DNA of 27,503 nt from Nereida sp965655635 (GCF_965655635.1 NZ_CBFHHE010000027.1:1-27503); one strand, 5' to 3'. Counted from the stretch's first letter, positions 15,691 to 23,009 are shown. The notes: generated by a model from the letters alone, not told the origin. Numbers and translations are program-made.

Positions 15691-16288
15691 GAGCCCATCC
15701 TTTCGGGGTGAATTCAGGATCGCGGTAGTGATCAATTTCCATTTCTATACCGTGACGCAGCTGGCTGTTGTGCAGCGCGTTTGGTGTCGGGTGGCGGTAA
15801 ACCACATCGTTGTCATCAACGCTGGCTGCATCCGCATCTTTGGTACAGCCAAGACGTTCGGCCAGACGGATTGCTTCAAGGTTTTTGGGGTCAAGATAGC
15901 TGACGGCAGTGTCCCAGTTCAGCGTTTCATAGGCATAGTCGCGTACCGCATGCGTAGCTTCAAGCGCGATGCCGCGGCCCGCCACTTTGGGCCAGATGAT
16001 CCATGCTAATTCTGCAGTAGGCCAGCCCGCGGGCTGCCAGACACCAGCCATACCATAAGTCTCGTCGGTGATGCGATCATGGATCATCCACATACCAAAG
16101 CCGCGAATATTCCAATGCCCGATTTCGGCTGCATAAAGCATCCACGCCTCATAGGCATTCAGAGGGCCGCCCATAAACCGCGAACGGTAGCTGCTGAAGG
16201 TGGTTTTGAAGTCGGGGTAATCCTCAGCCTCTGGCCCGCGCAGGGACAGCCGCTTTGTATTGAGGACAGGGATATTGGCAGTGTGCAT
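15683..16288 (-). CDS. GNAT family N-acetyltransferase (RimJ/RimL-like)
   Basis: The 201-residue protein belongs to the acetyltransferase_3 group. It opens with VLNTKRLSLRGPEAEDYPDF, and the acetyl-CoA loop region lies at about 103-125 (WIIWPKVAGRGIALEATHAVRDYAYE). DTAVSYLDPKNLEAIRLAERLGC follows, typical of the C-terminal strands. It acetylates an amino group of an unknown substrate, possibly a ribosomal protein given its position, but that is inference. Its ATG overlaps the stop of a 34-codon gene (TAATG), and its stop overlaps the chorismate mutase start. The whole ffh-to-rpsP stretch is tightly packed. Confidence 0.88.
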   Translation of the reverse strand: MHTANIPVLNTKRLSLRGPEAEDYPDFKTTFSSYRSRFMGGPLNAYEAWMLYAAEIGHWNIRGFGMWMIHDRITDETYGMAGVWQPAGWPTAELAWIIWPKVAGRGIALEATHAVRDYAYETLNWDTAVSYLDPKNLEAIRLAERLGCTKDADAASVDDNDVVYRHPTPNALHNSQLRHGIEMEIDHYRDPEFTPKGWALD

Positions 16289-16392
16289 TACGTGGCCCTT
16301 CCCTGAACAACGTCAAAGATTGGCGCGGCAAAAATAACCGGCGCAAAGCCGAGCATGATGCGCGCTGTGTTGATGATCGCGGTGCGGATCAT
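16288..16392 (-). CDS. Putative 34-residue hydrophobic small protein between ffh and GNAT
   Basis: The frame starts at an ATG that overlaps the ffh stop (ATGA at 16389-16392) and ends with a TAA that overlaps the GNAT ATG (TAATG at 16286-16290). It therefore fits the gap exactly. The product MIRTAIINTARIMLGFAPVI continues FAAPIFDVVQGRAT, a single hydrophobic segment with an amphipathic start. No homologue is recalled. The double overlap is strong circumstantial support, but a frame kept only to pass ribosomes from ffh to the next gene is also possible. Confidence 0.5.
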   Translation of the reverse strand: MIRTAIINTARIMLGFAPVIFAAPIFDVVQGRAT

Positions 16393-17903
16393 TTCTTTTT
16401 GCCAAAGCTCGTCAAACCGGGGGGCAAACCGCCGCCACCACCGAGGCCGGGGAAACCGGCCAAACCACCAGCACCGCCAAGACCCGCTGGCATTTTGCGA
16501 CCCGCCATTTGTTGCTGTGCTGCTTCAATCTCGGCTTGGGAAGGGCCGCCTTTTCCGAACATGCCTTTCATGGCTTGTTTCATCATGCCGCCTTTGCCCA
16601 TCTTGCCCATTTTCTTCATCATATCGGACATCTGGCGGTGCATTTTCATGAGCTTGTTCAATTCGCTCACCTCAAGGCCAGCGCCGTGTGCGATGCGCTT
16701 TTTGCGGCTGGCTTGCAAAAGCTGCGGGTTGGCGCGCTCTTTCTTGGTCATTGAATTGATAAGCGCGATCTGGCGGCGCAGAATGCTGTCGTCGAAACCG
16801 CTTTCCTCAACTTGCTTGGCCATCTTTTTCATGCCGGGCATCATGCCCATGATGCCTTCCATTCCGCCCATTTGAAGCATCTGGTTAAGCTGCATCTTAA
16901 GGTCGTTCATGTTGAACTGACCTTTCTGGAAGCGCTTCATCATGCGTTCGGCTTGTTCGGCCTCAATGGTTTCTTGCGCTTTTTCAACCAGGCTGACGAT
17001 ATCGCCCATGCCAAGGATACGGCCTGCGATACGTTCGGGGTGGAACTCCTCAAGAGCGTCCATTTTCTCGCCCAGACCCACAAACTTGATCGGCTTGCTT
17101 GTAACTGCGCGCATAGAAAGCGCCGCCCCGCCCCGTCCGTCACCGTCCATACGGGTCAGCACAACGCCAGAAATACCAATCTTTGCGTCAAATTCTTCGG
17201 CCACTTCCACGGCGACCTGACCTGTCAGGCCATCGACAACCAAAAGCGTCTCGCGCGGGTCCACCACATCGCGGACGTCCTCGACCTCTTTCATCAGGGT
17301 TTCGTCGATCTGCAAACGGCCCGCCGTATCAAGCATATAGACGTCATAGCCGCCCATTGTTGCCTGCTGCTTGGCACGTTTTGCAATTTGCACAGCGCTT
17401 TCACCGGCAACGATTGGCAAAGTATCTACGCCAATCTGTGTGCCCAGAATGGCCAACTGTTGTTGCGCAGCGGGGCGATAAATGTCGAGAGAGGCCAGCA
17501 GAACGCGTTTGCCGTTTTTCTCTTTCAGCCGCTTGGCAAGTTTACCGGTGGTTGTCGTTTTACCGCCACCCTGCAAACCGACCATCAAAATGGGGGCAGG
17601 GGCGTTGTCAATTTTTAGTGACCCGATCTCGCCTTCGTCACCGGCCAATACATGGACCAACTCGTCATGGACGATTTTGACGACCTGTTGTCCAGGCGTG
17701 ACCGATTTAGTGACAGACTGTCCTGCAGCCTTTTCTTGCACGGCCTTGATGAAGTCACGGGCAACGGGCAGGGAAACGTCAGCCTCAAGAAGAGCCACAC
17801 GTACTTCGCGCAGCGCTGTTTTGACGTCATCTTCTGAAAGCGCACCCTGCTTGGTCAGCCGATCGAATACACCTGATAGGCGATCTGATAGATTTTCAAA
17901 CAT
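16389..17903 (-). CDS. ffh: Signal recognition particle protein Ffh
   Basis: This is the SRP54 GTPase that binds signal sequences and 4.5S RNA and targets proteins to the membrane. The N domain starts MFENLSDRLSGVFDRLTKQG. The G domain has G1 GLQGGGKTTT (109-118), LASLDIYRPAAQQQL, the DTAGRLQID motif and LTRMDGDGRGGAAL. A methionine-rich M domain follows (from about residue 320: MNDLKMQLNQMLQMGGMEGIMGMMPGMKK). The glycine-rich tail is longer than in E. coli. The 504-residue length uses the start at 17903, preceded by aaagggg; an ATG six codons earlier lacks such a site. It heads the minus-strand block toward rpsP. Confidence 0.97.
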   Translation of the reverse strand: MFENLSDRLSGVFDRLTKQGALSEDDVKTALREVRVALLEADVSLPVARDFIKAVQEKAAGQSVTKSVTPGQQVVKIVHDELVHVLAGDEGEIGSLKIDNAPAPILMVGLQGGGKTTTTGKLAKRLKEKNGKRVLLASLDIYRPAAQQQLAILGTQIGVDTLPIVAGESAVQIAKRAKQQATMGGYDVYMLDTAGRLQIDETLMKEVEDVRDVVDPRETLLVVDGLTGQVAVEVAEEFDAKIGISGVVLTRMDGDGRGGAALSMRAVTSKPIKFVGLGEKMDALEEFHPERIAGRILGMGDIVSLVEKAQETIEAEQAERMMKRFQKGQFNMNDLKMQLNQMLQMGGMEGIMGMMPGMKKMAKQVEESGFDDSILRRQIALINSMTKKERANPQLLQASRKKRIAHGAGLEVSELNKLMKMHRQMSDMMKKMGKMGKGGMMKQAMKGMFGKGGPSQAEIEAAQQQMAGRKMPAGLGGAGGLAGFPGLGGGGGLPPGLTSFGKKK

Positions 17904-17931
17904 ACGCGTGCCCCTTTGCACTTTGTTCCAT

Positions 17932-17953
17932 TTGGCCCAAACATAAGGGCCAA
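17932..17953. promoter_or_regulatory. Perfect 7-bp inverted repeat upstream of ffh
   Basis: TTGGCCC at 17932-17938 and GGGCCAA at 17947-17953 flank 8 bases, 29 bases before the ffh start. Position and symmetry suit an operator or a leader hairpin. No binding protein can be named. Confidence 0.45.
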
Positions 17954-18146
17954 TCCGAAAAACCCCAAATACCCCCGTGGGCGCAACGCGCTGACGGAGG
18001 GCGATCTTTGGTAGATACCATAAAGACCGGAAGTTTGAGACTTCCGTGATTTGGCTCGCGTTTAGGCCGAGCGGCGTACTGAGTCAATAGAAGCGGCGCC
18101 GTACTAATATGTGTCCGCCTTCTTCTAGAAGAGCAGCTGTGGTGAA

Positions 18147-18177
18147 CGGGCAGAAAGCAAGACTGCCTATCTGCCCG
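18147..18177 (-). terminator. Hairpin after the azoreductase gene
   Basis: CGGGCAGA/TCTGCCCG is an 8-bp perfect stem with a 15-base loop, starting 16 bases past the azoreductase stop. Read on the minus strand it is followed by TTCACC rather than a T run, so it may be a transcript-end stabiliser rather than a classic terminator. Confidence 0.4.
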
Positions 18178-18192
18178 CCTGATTGTGTGGCC

Positions 18193-18771
18193 TTACGACA
18201 GGGCTGCGATTTGCTCTTTGGCTTCGGCTAATTTGGCTTCTGCATCCGCCCCCAAACGATCAGCCGCGATCACGGTCACATCGGTGATGCCGATGAAGCC
18301 CAAAAAGAAGCGCAACCACGGTGTTGCGAAATCAATCGGGCTGTCCACTTGCGTGCCGCCGGAAGTCACGACCACATATGCTTTTTTGCCCTCAAGTAGA
18401 CCTTTGGGGCCATCCGCGCTGTAGCTAAATGTGCGGCGAGGGACGGCAACTTGGTCGGCCCATGCCTTAAGGGCGGCAGGTGGCGCGAAGTTGTAGATTG
18501 GCATGCCGATTACGATTGCGTCGGCGGCTTCAAGTTCTGCGATCAAGGTGTCTGACAACTCAAGTGAGGCGGCTTGCTCGGCTGAGCGGTCAGCCTTTGG
18601 CAAACTGCGGCCCGTAACAAAGCCCAAGTCAACAAGGGCAGGAGGCGTTGCGGCCAAATCACGGGTGGCAACAGTGCCGCCCAGTTTTGCAACGACCGCG
18701 TCTACAAGCATACGGCTTGAGGCAGAAACAGTATTGGATGACGTATCAAGGCGAAGAATATTGGAGGGCAT
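18193..18771 (-). CDS. FMN-dependent NADH-azoreductase
   Basis: This 192-residue flavodoxin-fold quinone/azo reductase is of the AzoR type. The phosphate-binding start ILRLDTSSNTVSASSRMLVDAVV (residues 5-27) and the flavin loop GMPIYNFAPPAALKAWADQV (89-108) are characteristic. VVVTSGGTQ forms the second FMN contact. Such enzymes reduce quinones, azo and nitro compounds with NADH, usually as two-electron protection against thiol or quinone stress. It is divergent from a LysR-type regulator across 141 bases containing a clear inverted repeat, so that regulator probably controls it. Confidence 0.92.
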   Translation of the reverse strand: MPSNILRLDTSSNTVSASSRMLVDAVVAKLGGTVATRDLAATPPALVDLGFVTGRSLPKADRSAEQAASLELSDTLIAELEAADAIVIGMPIYNFAPPAALKAWADQVAVPRRTFSYSADGPKGLLEGKKAYVVVTSGGTQVDSPIDFATPWLRFFLGFIGITDVTVIAADRLGADAEAKLAEAKEQIAALS

Positions 18772-18823
18772 GTACTGTGCTTTCTAGCTGAAAAAAACTC
18801 TGATCTTTCTTCTATTAGATCTG

Positions 18824-18850
18824 CAACTTTGAGCATATTGCGCAAAGTTG
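18824..18850. promoter_or_regulatory. Likely LysR operator between azoreductase and its regulator
   Basis: A perfect 8-bp inverted repeat CAACTTTG/CAAAGTTG (18824-18831 and 18843-18850) encloses 11 bases. The size and divergent setting suit a LysR-type site, and it lies 53 bases above the azoreductase start and 63 above the regulator start. Confidence 0.65.
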
Positions 18851-18912
18851 TGGCGCGTTCTGTTGAATTGTGCACAGTGAAATTTGCGGATGATTGAGAG
18901 ACGGAGTGGGTC

Positions 18913-19797
18913 ATGAATGATTGGGATGAAATACGCACGGCCTTTCAGGTGGCGCGCAACGGTACCGTAAGCGGGGCTGCCGAGGTATTGGGCGTGCATC
19001 ATGCTACTGTAATTCGCCATATTGATGCGCTTGAGGGCAGGCTTGGTGTGAAGTTGTTCCAGCGCCACGCGCGCGGCTACACTGCAACGGAAGCCGGTCA
19101 AGACTTGTTGCAGGTTGCGGCTACTACGGATGAACAATTCACCCAGCTTGTTGGGCGCCTCAAAGGGCGGGGCGAGGGGGTGTCTGGTGATTTTGTTGTG
19201 ACATCTCTTGCGGGCATTTCGCCGCTTTTGAGTGGTGTGGTCAGTGATTTTCAGGTCCAGCACCCTGATTTGCGCGTACGGTATCTGACGGGTGAACGGT
19301 TGTTCCGCCTTGAATACGGCGAGGCCCATGTCGCCATTCGCGCAGGCGCAGCACCGGATCAGCCAGACAATGTTGTGCAGAAGTTCATGAAGCAACGTAT
19401 GTGCCTTGTGGCGCACGAAAAATATGTGGCGCGTAAAGGGCTGCCGAAAAACGGCGATCTTTCAGGGCATGGCTTTGTGAGCCACGACAGCCGTTCTTCG
19501 CGTGCGCCGTTCATTCAATGGTTGGGGCGTGAAGTCCCTGAAGATCAGATTGTGTTCCGAACTTCTAATAATCGTAGCATGGAAGATGCGATTGCTGCGG
19601 GTGCTGGCATTGGGTTTGTGCCTGAATGGGAACTAGCCATGCGTGACGATCTGCACGAGGTGATGCCATCCCTTGATGAGTGGTCCGTCCCGATGTGGCT
19701 TGTCACCCACGTAGATTTGCACCGCACCGCCAAAGTGCAGGCATTTCTAAAGCATTTAAAGAGTGTGGCTAAGACGTGGACGTTCGCGCAGGACTAA
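18913..19797 (+). CDS. LysR family transcriptional regulator
   Basis: The 294-residue protein has an N-terminal winged helix-turn-helix: DWDEIRTAFQVARNGTVSGAAEVLGVHHATVIRHIDALEGRLGVKLFQR, residues 3-51. A substrate-binding effector domain starts at about residue 90 (GDFVVTSLAGISPLL). A ggag 7 bases before the ATG supports the start. The helix-turn-helix reads HHATVIRHI rather than the more common SQPAVS. It is divergent from the azoreductase gene, and a LysR-type operator lies between them, so I infer control of that gene and of itself. The inducer is unknown, and no cysteine pair like that of OxyR is seen. Confidence 0.92.
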   Translation: MNDWDEIRTAFQVARNGTVSGAAEVLGVHHATVIRHIDALEGRLGVKLFQRHARGYTATEAGQDLLQVAATTDEQFTQLVGRLKGRGEGVSGDFVVTSLAGISPLLSGVVSDFQVQHPDLRVRYLTGERLFRLEYGEAHVAIRAGAAPDQPDNVVQKFMKQRMCLVAHEKYVARKGLPKNGDLSGHGFVSHDSRSSRAPFIQWLGREVPEDQIVFRTSNNRSMEDAIAAGAGIGFVPEWELAMRDDLHEVMPSLDEWSVPMWLVTHVDLHRTAKVQAFLKHLKSVAKTWTFAQD

Positions 19798-19813
19798 GCG
19801 CTGTCTTGTGGCG

Positions 19814-20137
19814 TTATTCATCTTCAAGCTGCGTGGCAAGAAACGCCTCAAACGCATCAAGGTTCACTGGCTCGAATTGACCAAAGCTTTGCATCCAAGT
19901 GCTGGCACCGCGTAGCGCATCCGGCTCAAGCTTGCACCACTTTACCCGCCCGTGTTTTTCTTGCGAGATAAGTCCCGCCTTTTGCAAGATGATGAGGTGC
20001 TTACTTATGGCAGCCAAAGACATGTCAAAGGGTTCTGCCACGTCAGTCACTGCCATGTCGTCTTCAAGCAGCATCGACAGGATCGTGCGGCGTGTGGGGT
20101 CCGCGAGCGCGGCAAATGTTGCATCCAGATCAGTCAT
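19814..20137 (-). CDS. ArsR family transcriptional regulator (non-metal type)
   Basis: This winged-helix repressor of about 107 residues begins MTDLDATFAALADPTRRTILSML. Its recognition helix is AVTDVAEPFDMSLAAISKHLIILQKAGLI. The metal-binding ELCVCD motif of ArsR/SmtB is absent, so it is unlikely to sense metals. This subgroup often sits beside SRPBCC/activator genes, but none is next to it here. The ATG at 20137 is used because homology starts there; an in-frame TTG at 20176 would add 13 residues inside the presumed operator. No strong ribosome binding site is seen. It points away from the atp operon and shares its upstream region with it. Confidence 0.88.
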   Translation of the reverse strand: MTDLDATFAALADPTRRTILSMLLEDDMAVTDVAEPFDMSLAAISKHLIILQKAGLISQEKHGRVKWCKLEPDALRGASTWMQSFGQFEPVNLDAFEAFLATQLEDE

Positions 20138-20172
20138 GTTATGAATGTAATTGGGGGCAAAAATGGTGATCG

Positions 20173-20188
20173 TCAACCATTTGGTTGA
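20173..20188. promoter_or_regulatory. Palindromic operator upstream of the ArsR-type gene
   Basis: TCAACCA-tt-TGGTTGA is a perfect 7-bp inverted repeat with a 2-base centre, ending 36 bases before the regulator start. ArsR-type dimers bind such compact palindromes, so autorepression is likely. Confidence 0.6.
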
Positions 20189-20277
20189 ATAATGGATTTT
20201 GCTGAAACCTGTCGCATCGTCTGCGATGAAATATCATTTATATTACTTATCAATGGGTTAGAGTGTGTCTGGCGTTA

Positions 20278-20306
20278 TTGACACGGATGCATTCTGGCAA
20301 TAGCTA
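20278..20306 (+). promoter_or_regulatory. Candidate promoter of the F0 ATP synthase operon
   Basis: A perfect -35 hexamer TTGACA (20278-20283) is followed after 17 bases by tagcta (20301-20306), a weak -10. It lies 28 bases before the atpI start. Strong -35 and weak -10 boxes are common in alphaproteobacteria. Confidence 0.5.
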
Positions 20307-20333
20307 ACCGCCAAGACCACGAAAGGTGTGGGC

Positions 20334-20666
20334 ATGGTAAATGAGCCTGATAAAAGACGGCTTGAAGAGCTGGATGCGCGTATCAATGCGCTGAAGGACA
20401 CCCAAACGCCCAAACCGAAAGTGGAAGAGCATTATTCAATGGCCCAGCAGGGTTGGCGAATGGTGACAGAGTTGGTCTCCGGTCTATTGATCGGGGTTGG
20501 CTTGGGATACGGTCTGGATGTGCTTTTTGGTACGCTGCCGATATTCTTGGTCGTATTTACATTGCTGGGTTTCGTTGCTGGGGTGAACGTTATGATACGC
20601 ACCTCCAAGGAAATTCAGACCGAAGCGGTGGCTCATGAAGTCGCCAAGCAGAGCAAAGAGGGCTAA
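20334..20666 (+). CDS. atpI: ATP synthase assembly/accessory protein AtpI
   Basis: This 110-residue F0 accessory protein has a charged N-terminus (DKRRLEELDARINALKDTQ) and two membrane segments (about 46-65, VSGLLIGVGLGYGLDVLFG, and 68-87, IFLVVFTLLGFVAGVNVMI). It belongs to the AtpI/gene1 family, which helps assemble the c-ring. The start at 20334 is set by gaaagg 7 bases upstream. It leads the F0 operon, and the atpB ATG follows 2 bases after its stop. Confidence 0.93.
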   Translation: MVNEPDKRRLEELDARINALKDTQTPKPKVEEHYSMAQQGWRMVTELVSGLLIGVGLGYGLDVLFGTLPIFLVVFTLLGFVAGVNVMIRTSKEIQTEAVAHEVAKQSKEG

Positions 20667-20668
20667 GT

Positions 20669-21520
20669 ATGGCGTCGAACACAGAGCAAACCGCTGGTCA
20701 AACACCAAAGGGTACTAAAGGTATTGGGTTCGCGCTGATCGCAGCTGCGATTTTGCTGTTTGTTGTCGGGCTGGTAGGGACGAAAGATCCTGCTCTTTCG
20801 ATCCACCCAATGGATCAATTTGAAATTAAACCAGCATTTGGTGGCAAAGAACTTTCTATTTTCACAGTCACGAATAGCGCGGTCTGGAACTTCTTAGCAG
20901 TGCTCGCTGTGTTAGCACTAATGGTTGTCGGTACGCGCGGCCGAGCGATTATTCCCAGCCGAGTTCAGTCAATTGCTGAAATGGCTTATGGGTTCGTTTA
21001 CAAAATGGTGGAGGATGTCGCCGGTAAAGATGCGCTTGGGTTCTTCCCGTATGTGTTCACGTTGTTTTTATTCATTGTAGTAACCAATTTTCTGGGTCTG
21101 ATACCGACATCTTTTACTCCGACTGCACAAATTGCGGTAACCGCTGTGTTGGCGATGGGGGTGTTTTTGACAGTGACACTCGTAGGATTTGCTAAGAATG
21201 GTACAGGTTTTTTGGGTTTATTTTGGGTGTCATCAGCACCGCTACCGCTGCGCCCAGTCTTGGCCGTGATTGAAATAATTTCGTACTTTGTCCGCCCAGT
21301 GAGCCATTCTATCCGCCTTGCGGGTAACGTAATGGCCGGCCACGCTGTTTTGAAAGTCTTTGCCGGGTTTGCTGGCGCACTGGGAGCGTTTTCCGTTTTG
21401 CCCATCATGGGTGTTGTGGCGATCTATGCTCTTGAGGTGCTGGTTTCATTCATCCAAGCTTACGTTTTTACAATTTTGACGTGCGTTTATTTGAAAGACG
21501 CGCTTCACCCGTCTCACTAA
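20669..21520 (+). CDS. atpB: F0F1 ATP synthase subunit a
   Basis: This is the proton-channel subunit facing the c-ring, 283 residues. The essential arginine lies in SHSIRLAGNVMAGHAVL. Other family blocks are GLIPTSFTPTAQIAVTAVL and EVLVSFIQAYVFTILTCVYLKDAL at the C-terminus. The N-terminus before the first membrane helix is longer than in E. coli, as in other alphaproteobacteria. It follows atpI by 2 bases. Local base composition is richer in A and T than in neighbouring genes. Confidence 0.97.
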   Translation: MASNTEQTAGQTPKGTKGIGFALIAAAILLFVVGLVGTKDPALSIHPMDQFEIKPAFGGKELSIFTVTNSAVWNFLAVLAVLALMVVGTRGRAIIPSRVQSIAEMAYGFVYKMVEDVAGKDALGFFPYVFTLFLFIVVTNFLGLIPTSFTPTAQIAVTAVLAMGVFLTVTLVGFAKNGTGFLGLFWVSSAPLPLRPVLAVIEIISYFVRPVSHSIRLAGNVMAGHAVLKVFAGFAGALGAFSVLPIMGVVAIYALEVLVSFIQAYVFTILTCVYLKDALHPSH

Positions 21521-21577
21521 GATCGAGACAATACCAACGACTACTACTTTTAAATTCCAAACCAAGGAGAAATGGAT

Positions 21578-21814
21578 ATGGAAGGCGATATCGCACAAAT
21601 GGGTCAATTCATCGGCGCAGGCCTGGCAGCAATCGGTTCTGGTGCCGCTGCTATCGGTGTAGGCCACGTTGCTGGCAATTTCCTGGCAGGCGCTTTGCGT
21701 AACCCATCTGCCGCTGCTGGCCAGACTGCTACTTTGTTCATCGGCATCGCGTTTGCAGAAGCTCTGGGGATCTTCTCGTTCCTCGTCGCTCTGCTTCTGA
21801 TGTTCGCTGTCTAA
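21578..21814 (+). CDS. atpE: F0F1 ATP synthase subunit c
   Basis: The 78-residue hairpin forms the proton-driven rotor ring. The glycine/alanine-rich first helix (GAGLAAIGSGAAAIGVGHVAGN), the polar loop RNPS and the second helix with proton-carrying Glu61 (IAFAEALGIF) are all present. Glu61 is followed by Ala rather than the serine/threonine of sodium-binding rings, so protons are the likely ion. The ATG at 21578 is preferred because aaggag at 21564-21569 lies 8 bases upstream; the ATG at 21572 would be only 2 bases from it. Confidence 0.97.
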   Translation: MEGDIAQMGQFIGAGLAAIGSGAAAIGVGHVAGNFLAGALRNPSAAAGQTATLFIGIAFAEALGIFSFLVALLLMFAV

Positions 21815-21838
21815 CCTTTGAACCTACCATTTCTTGAC

Positions 21839-21866
21839 GGCAGCCCGTCCTAACCGACGGGCTGCC
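21839..21866 (+). promoter_or_regulatory. Intercistronic hairpin between atpE and the b' gene
   Basis: A perfect 11-bp GC-rich stem GGCAGCCCGTC/GACGGGCTGCC with loop CTAACC starts 24 bases after atpE. No T run follows, so it is unlikely to end transcription fully. It could protect the atpE mRNA 3' end or attenuate transcription, raising c subunit output relative to b and b'. Confidence 0.7.
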
Positions 21867-21895
21867 ATCAAACTTCAAGGTTCAAGGAGGCCAAG

Positions 21896-22426
21896 ATGGC
21901 AACTGATACATATGGCGCAGAACATGGGGCAGAAGCCGCTGGCATGCCTCAGCTTGAGTTCTCGACATTCCCAAACCAGATTTTCTGGTTGGTGATCGCG
22001 CTTATAGCGATCTACCTGATCCTTAGTCGTGTGGCATTGCCACGGATTGCTGCTGTTTTGGCAGAGCGTTCAGGGGCCATCACCAACGATCTGGCTGCTG
22101 CAGAAGACCTGAAACAACAGGCTCTCGATGCAGAAAACGCATACAACCAAGCACTGGCAGATGCTCGTGCTGAAGCGCAGAACATTGCAAATGCAACGCG
22201 TTCCGAAATCCAGAAAGATTTGGATAAAGCAATCGCGAAGGCAGATGCAGAGATTGCCGCGCGTACAGCTGAATCAGAAGCAGCAATCGCTGAAATTCGT
22301 GCTGGCGCCAAAGAGAGCATTGAGGAAGTCGCTAAGGATACGGCCAAAGAATTGGTCGCTGCACTTGGCGGAAAAGCAGATGCACGCAGTGTAACCGCTG
22401 CTGTTACTGCGCGGATGAAAGGGTAA
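21896..22426 (+). CDS. F0F1 ATP synthase subunit b'
   Basis: This 176-residue stator subunit has one N-terminal membrane helix (IFWLVIALIAIYLILSRVALPRI, about 29-51), followed by a long charged coiled coil to the end. A segment before the helix (residues 1-25, PQLEFSTFPNQ) is typical of b' rather than b. Alphaproteobacteria use a b/b' heterodimer as peripheral stalk. aaggaggcc lies directly ahead of the start. The gene name differs between databases (atpG, atpX or atpF2), so none is given. The atpF start follows 3 bases after its stop. Confidence 0.95.
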   Translation: MATDTYGAEHGAEAAGMPQLEFSTFPNQIFWLVIALIAIYLILSRVALPRIAAVLAERSGAITNDLAAAEDLKQQALDAENAYNQALADARAEAQNIANATRSEIQKDLDKAIAKADAEIAARTAESEAAIAEIRAGAKESIEEVAKDTAKELVAALGGKADARSVTAAVTARMKG

Positions 22427-22429
22427 GCT

Positions 22430-22987
22430 ATGAACAAGTTTCTGACACCTGCATTCGCCCTTTTTGCAACACCTGCATTGGCAGCCGAAGGTCCTTTCTT
22501 TGATCTCAAGAACACAGACTTTATTGTTCTGTGTGGCTTCTTGGTGTTCATGGGCATTCTGTTTTATTTCAACGTCCCATCCATGTTGATGGGTATGTTG
22601 GATAAGCGGGCCGCTGATATCAAGTCTGAACTGGATGAGGCGAAAGCCCTGCGTGAAGAAGCACAGACCTTGCTCGCGACATACGAGCGCAAGCAAAAAG
22701 AAGTGCAGGCACAAGCAGATCGCATCGTTGAAAAAGCAAAGGCCGATGCGGAAGCCGCGGCCGAGCAAGCCAAAGTCGATCTGAAAGATTCAATTGCGCG
22801 CCGCCTTGTGGCAGCGGAAGACCAGATTGCATCGGCAAATGCCGCTGCCATGAAGGACGTCCGTGATAGCGCGATTGAGGTTGCGATCGGTGCAGCACGC
22901 GACGTTGTTGCGAAGCAAAGCACTGCTGCCAGCCTTAACAAATCTATCGATGACGGTATCGTTGAGGTTGCAGCCAAGCTGCACTAA
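22430..22987 (+). CDS. atpF: F0F1 ATP synthase subunit b
   Basis: This 185-residue peripheral stalk subunit has a membrane helix at about 30-50 (DFIVLCGFLVFMGILFYFNVP) and then a coiled coil. Before the helix is a signal-peptide-like N-terminus: MNKFLTPAFALFATPALAAEGP, with an ALA-A cleavage pattern near residue 18. This feature is also known for related species. It closes the F0 operon and is followed by a strong terminator. The F1 genes are elsewhere, as usual in this class. Confidence 0.96.
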   Translation: MNKFLTPAFALFATPALAAEGPFFDLKNTDFIVLCGFLVFMGILFYFNVPSMLMGMLDKRAADIKSELDEAKALREEAQTLLATYERKQKEVQAQADRIVEKAKADAEAAAEQAKVDLKDSIARRLVAAEDQIASANAAAMKDVRDSAIEVAIGAARDVVAKQSTAASLNKSIDDGIVEVAAKLH

Positions 22988-23009
22988 TTCGACCAAATCA
23001 ATAAACAGT

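Larger units (their letters stand above)
17904..18192. other. Gap between azoreductase and ffh with three hairpins
   Basis: No gene is seen in these 289 bases. I looked for the conserved 4.5S RNA core and did not find it. Three clean inverted repeats occur: TTGGCCC/GGGCCAA at 17932-17953 close to the ffh start, CGGAAGT/ACTTCCG at 18028-18046, and CGGGCAGA/TCTGCCCG at 18147-18177. The last two lie downstream of the azoreductase gene and could end its transcript, though neither has a good T run. Confidence 0.5.

Noticed and set aside
16812..17618. Long plus-strand open frame opposite ffh
   Set aside because: It is histidine-rich nonsense produced by the codon bias of ffh on the other strand; no domain is recognisable.
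17904..18192. Possible 4.5S (SRP) RNA gene next to ffh
   Set aside because: The conserved core around GGTCAGGTCCGGAAGGAAGC is not present on either strand, and the hairpins there are too short.
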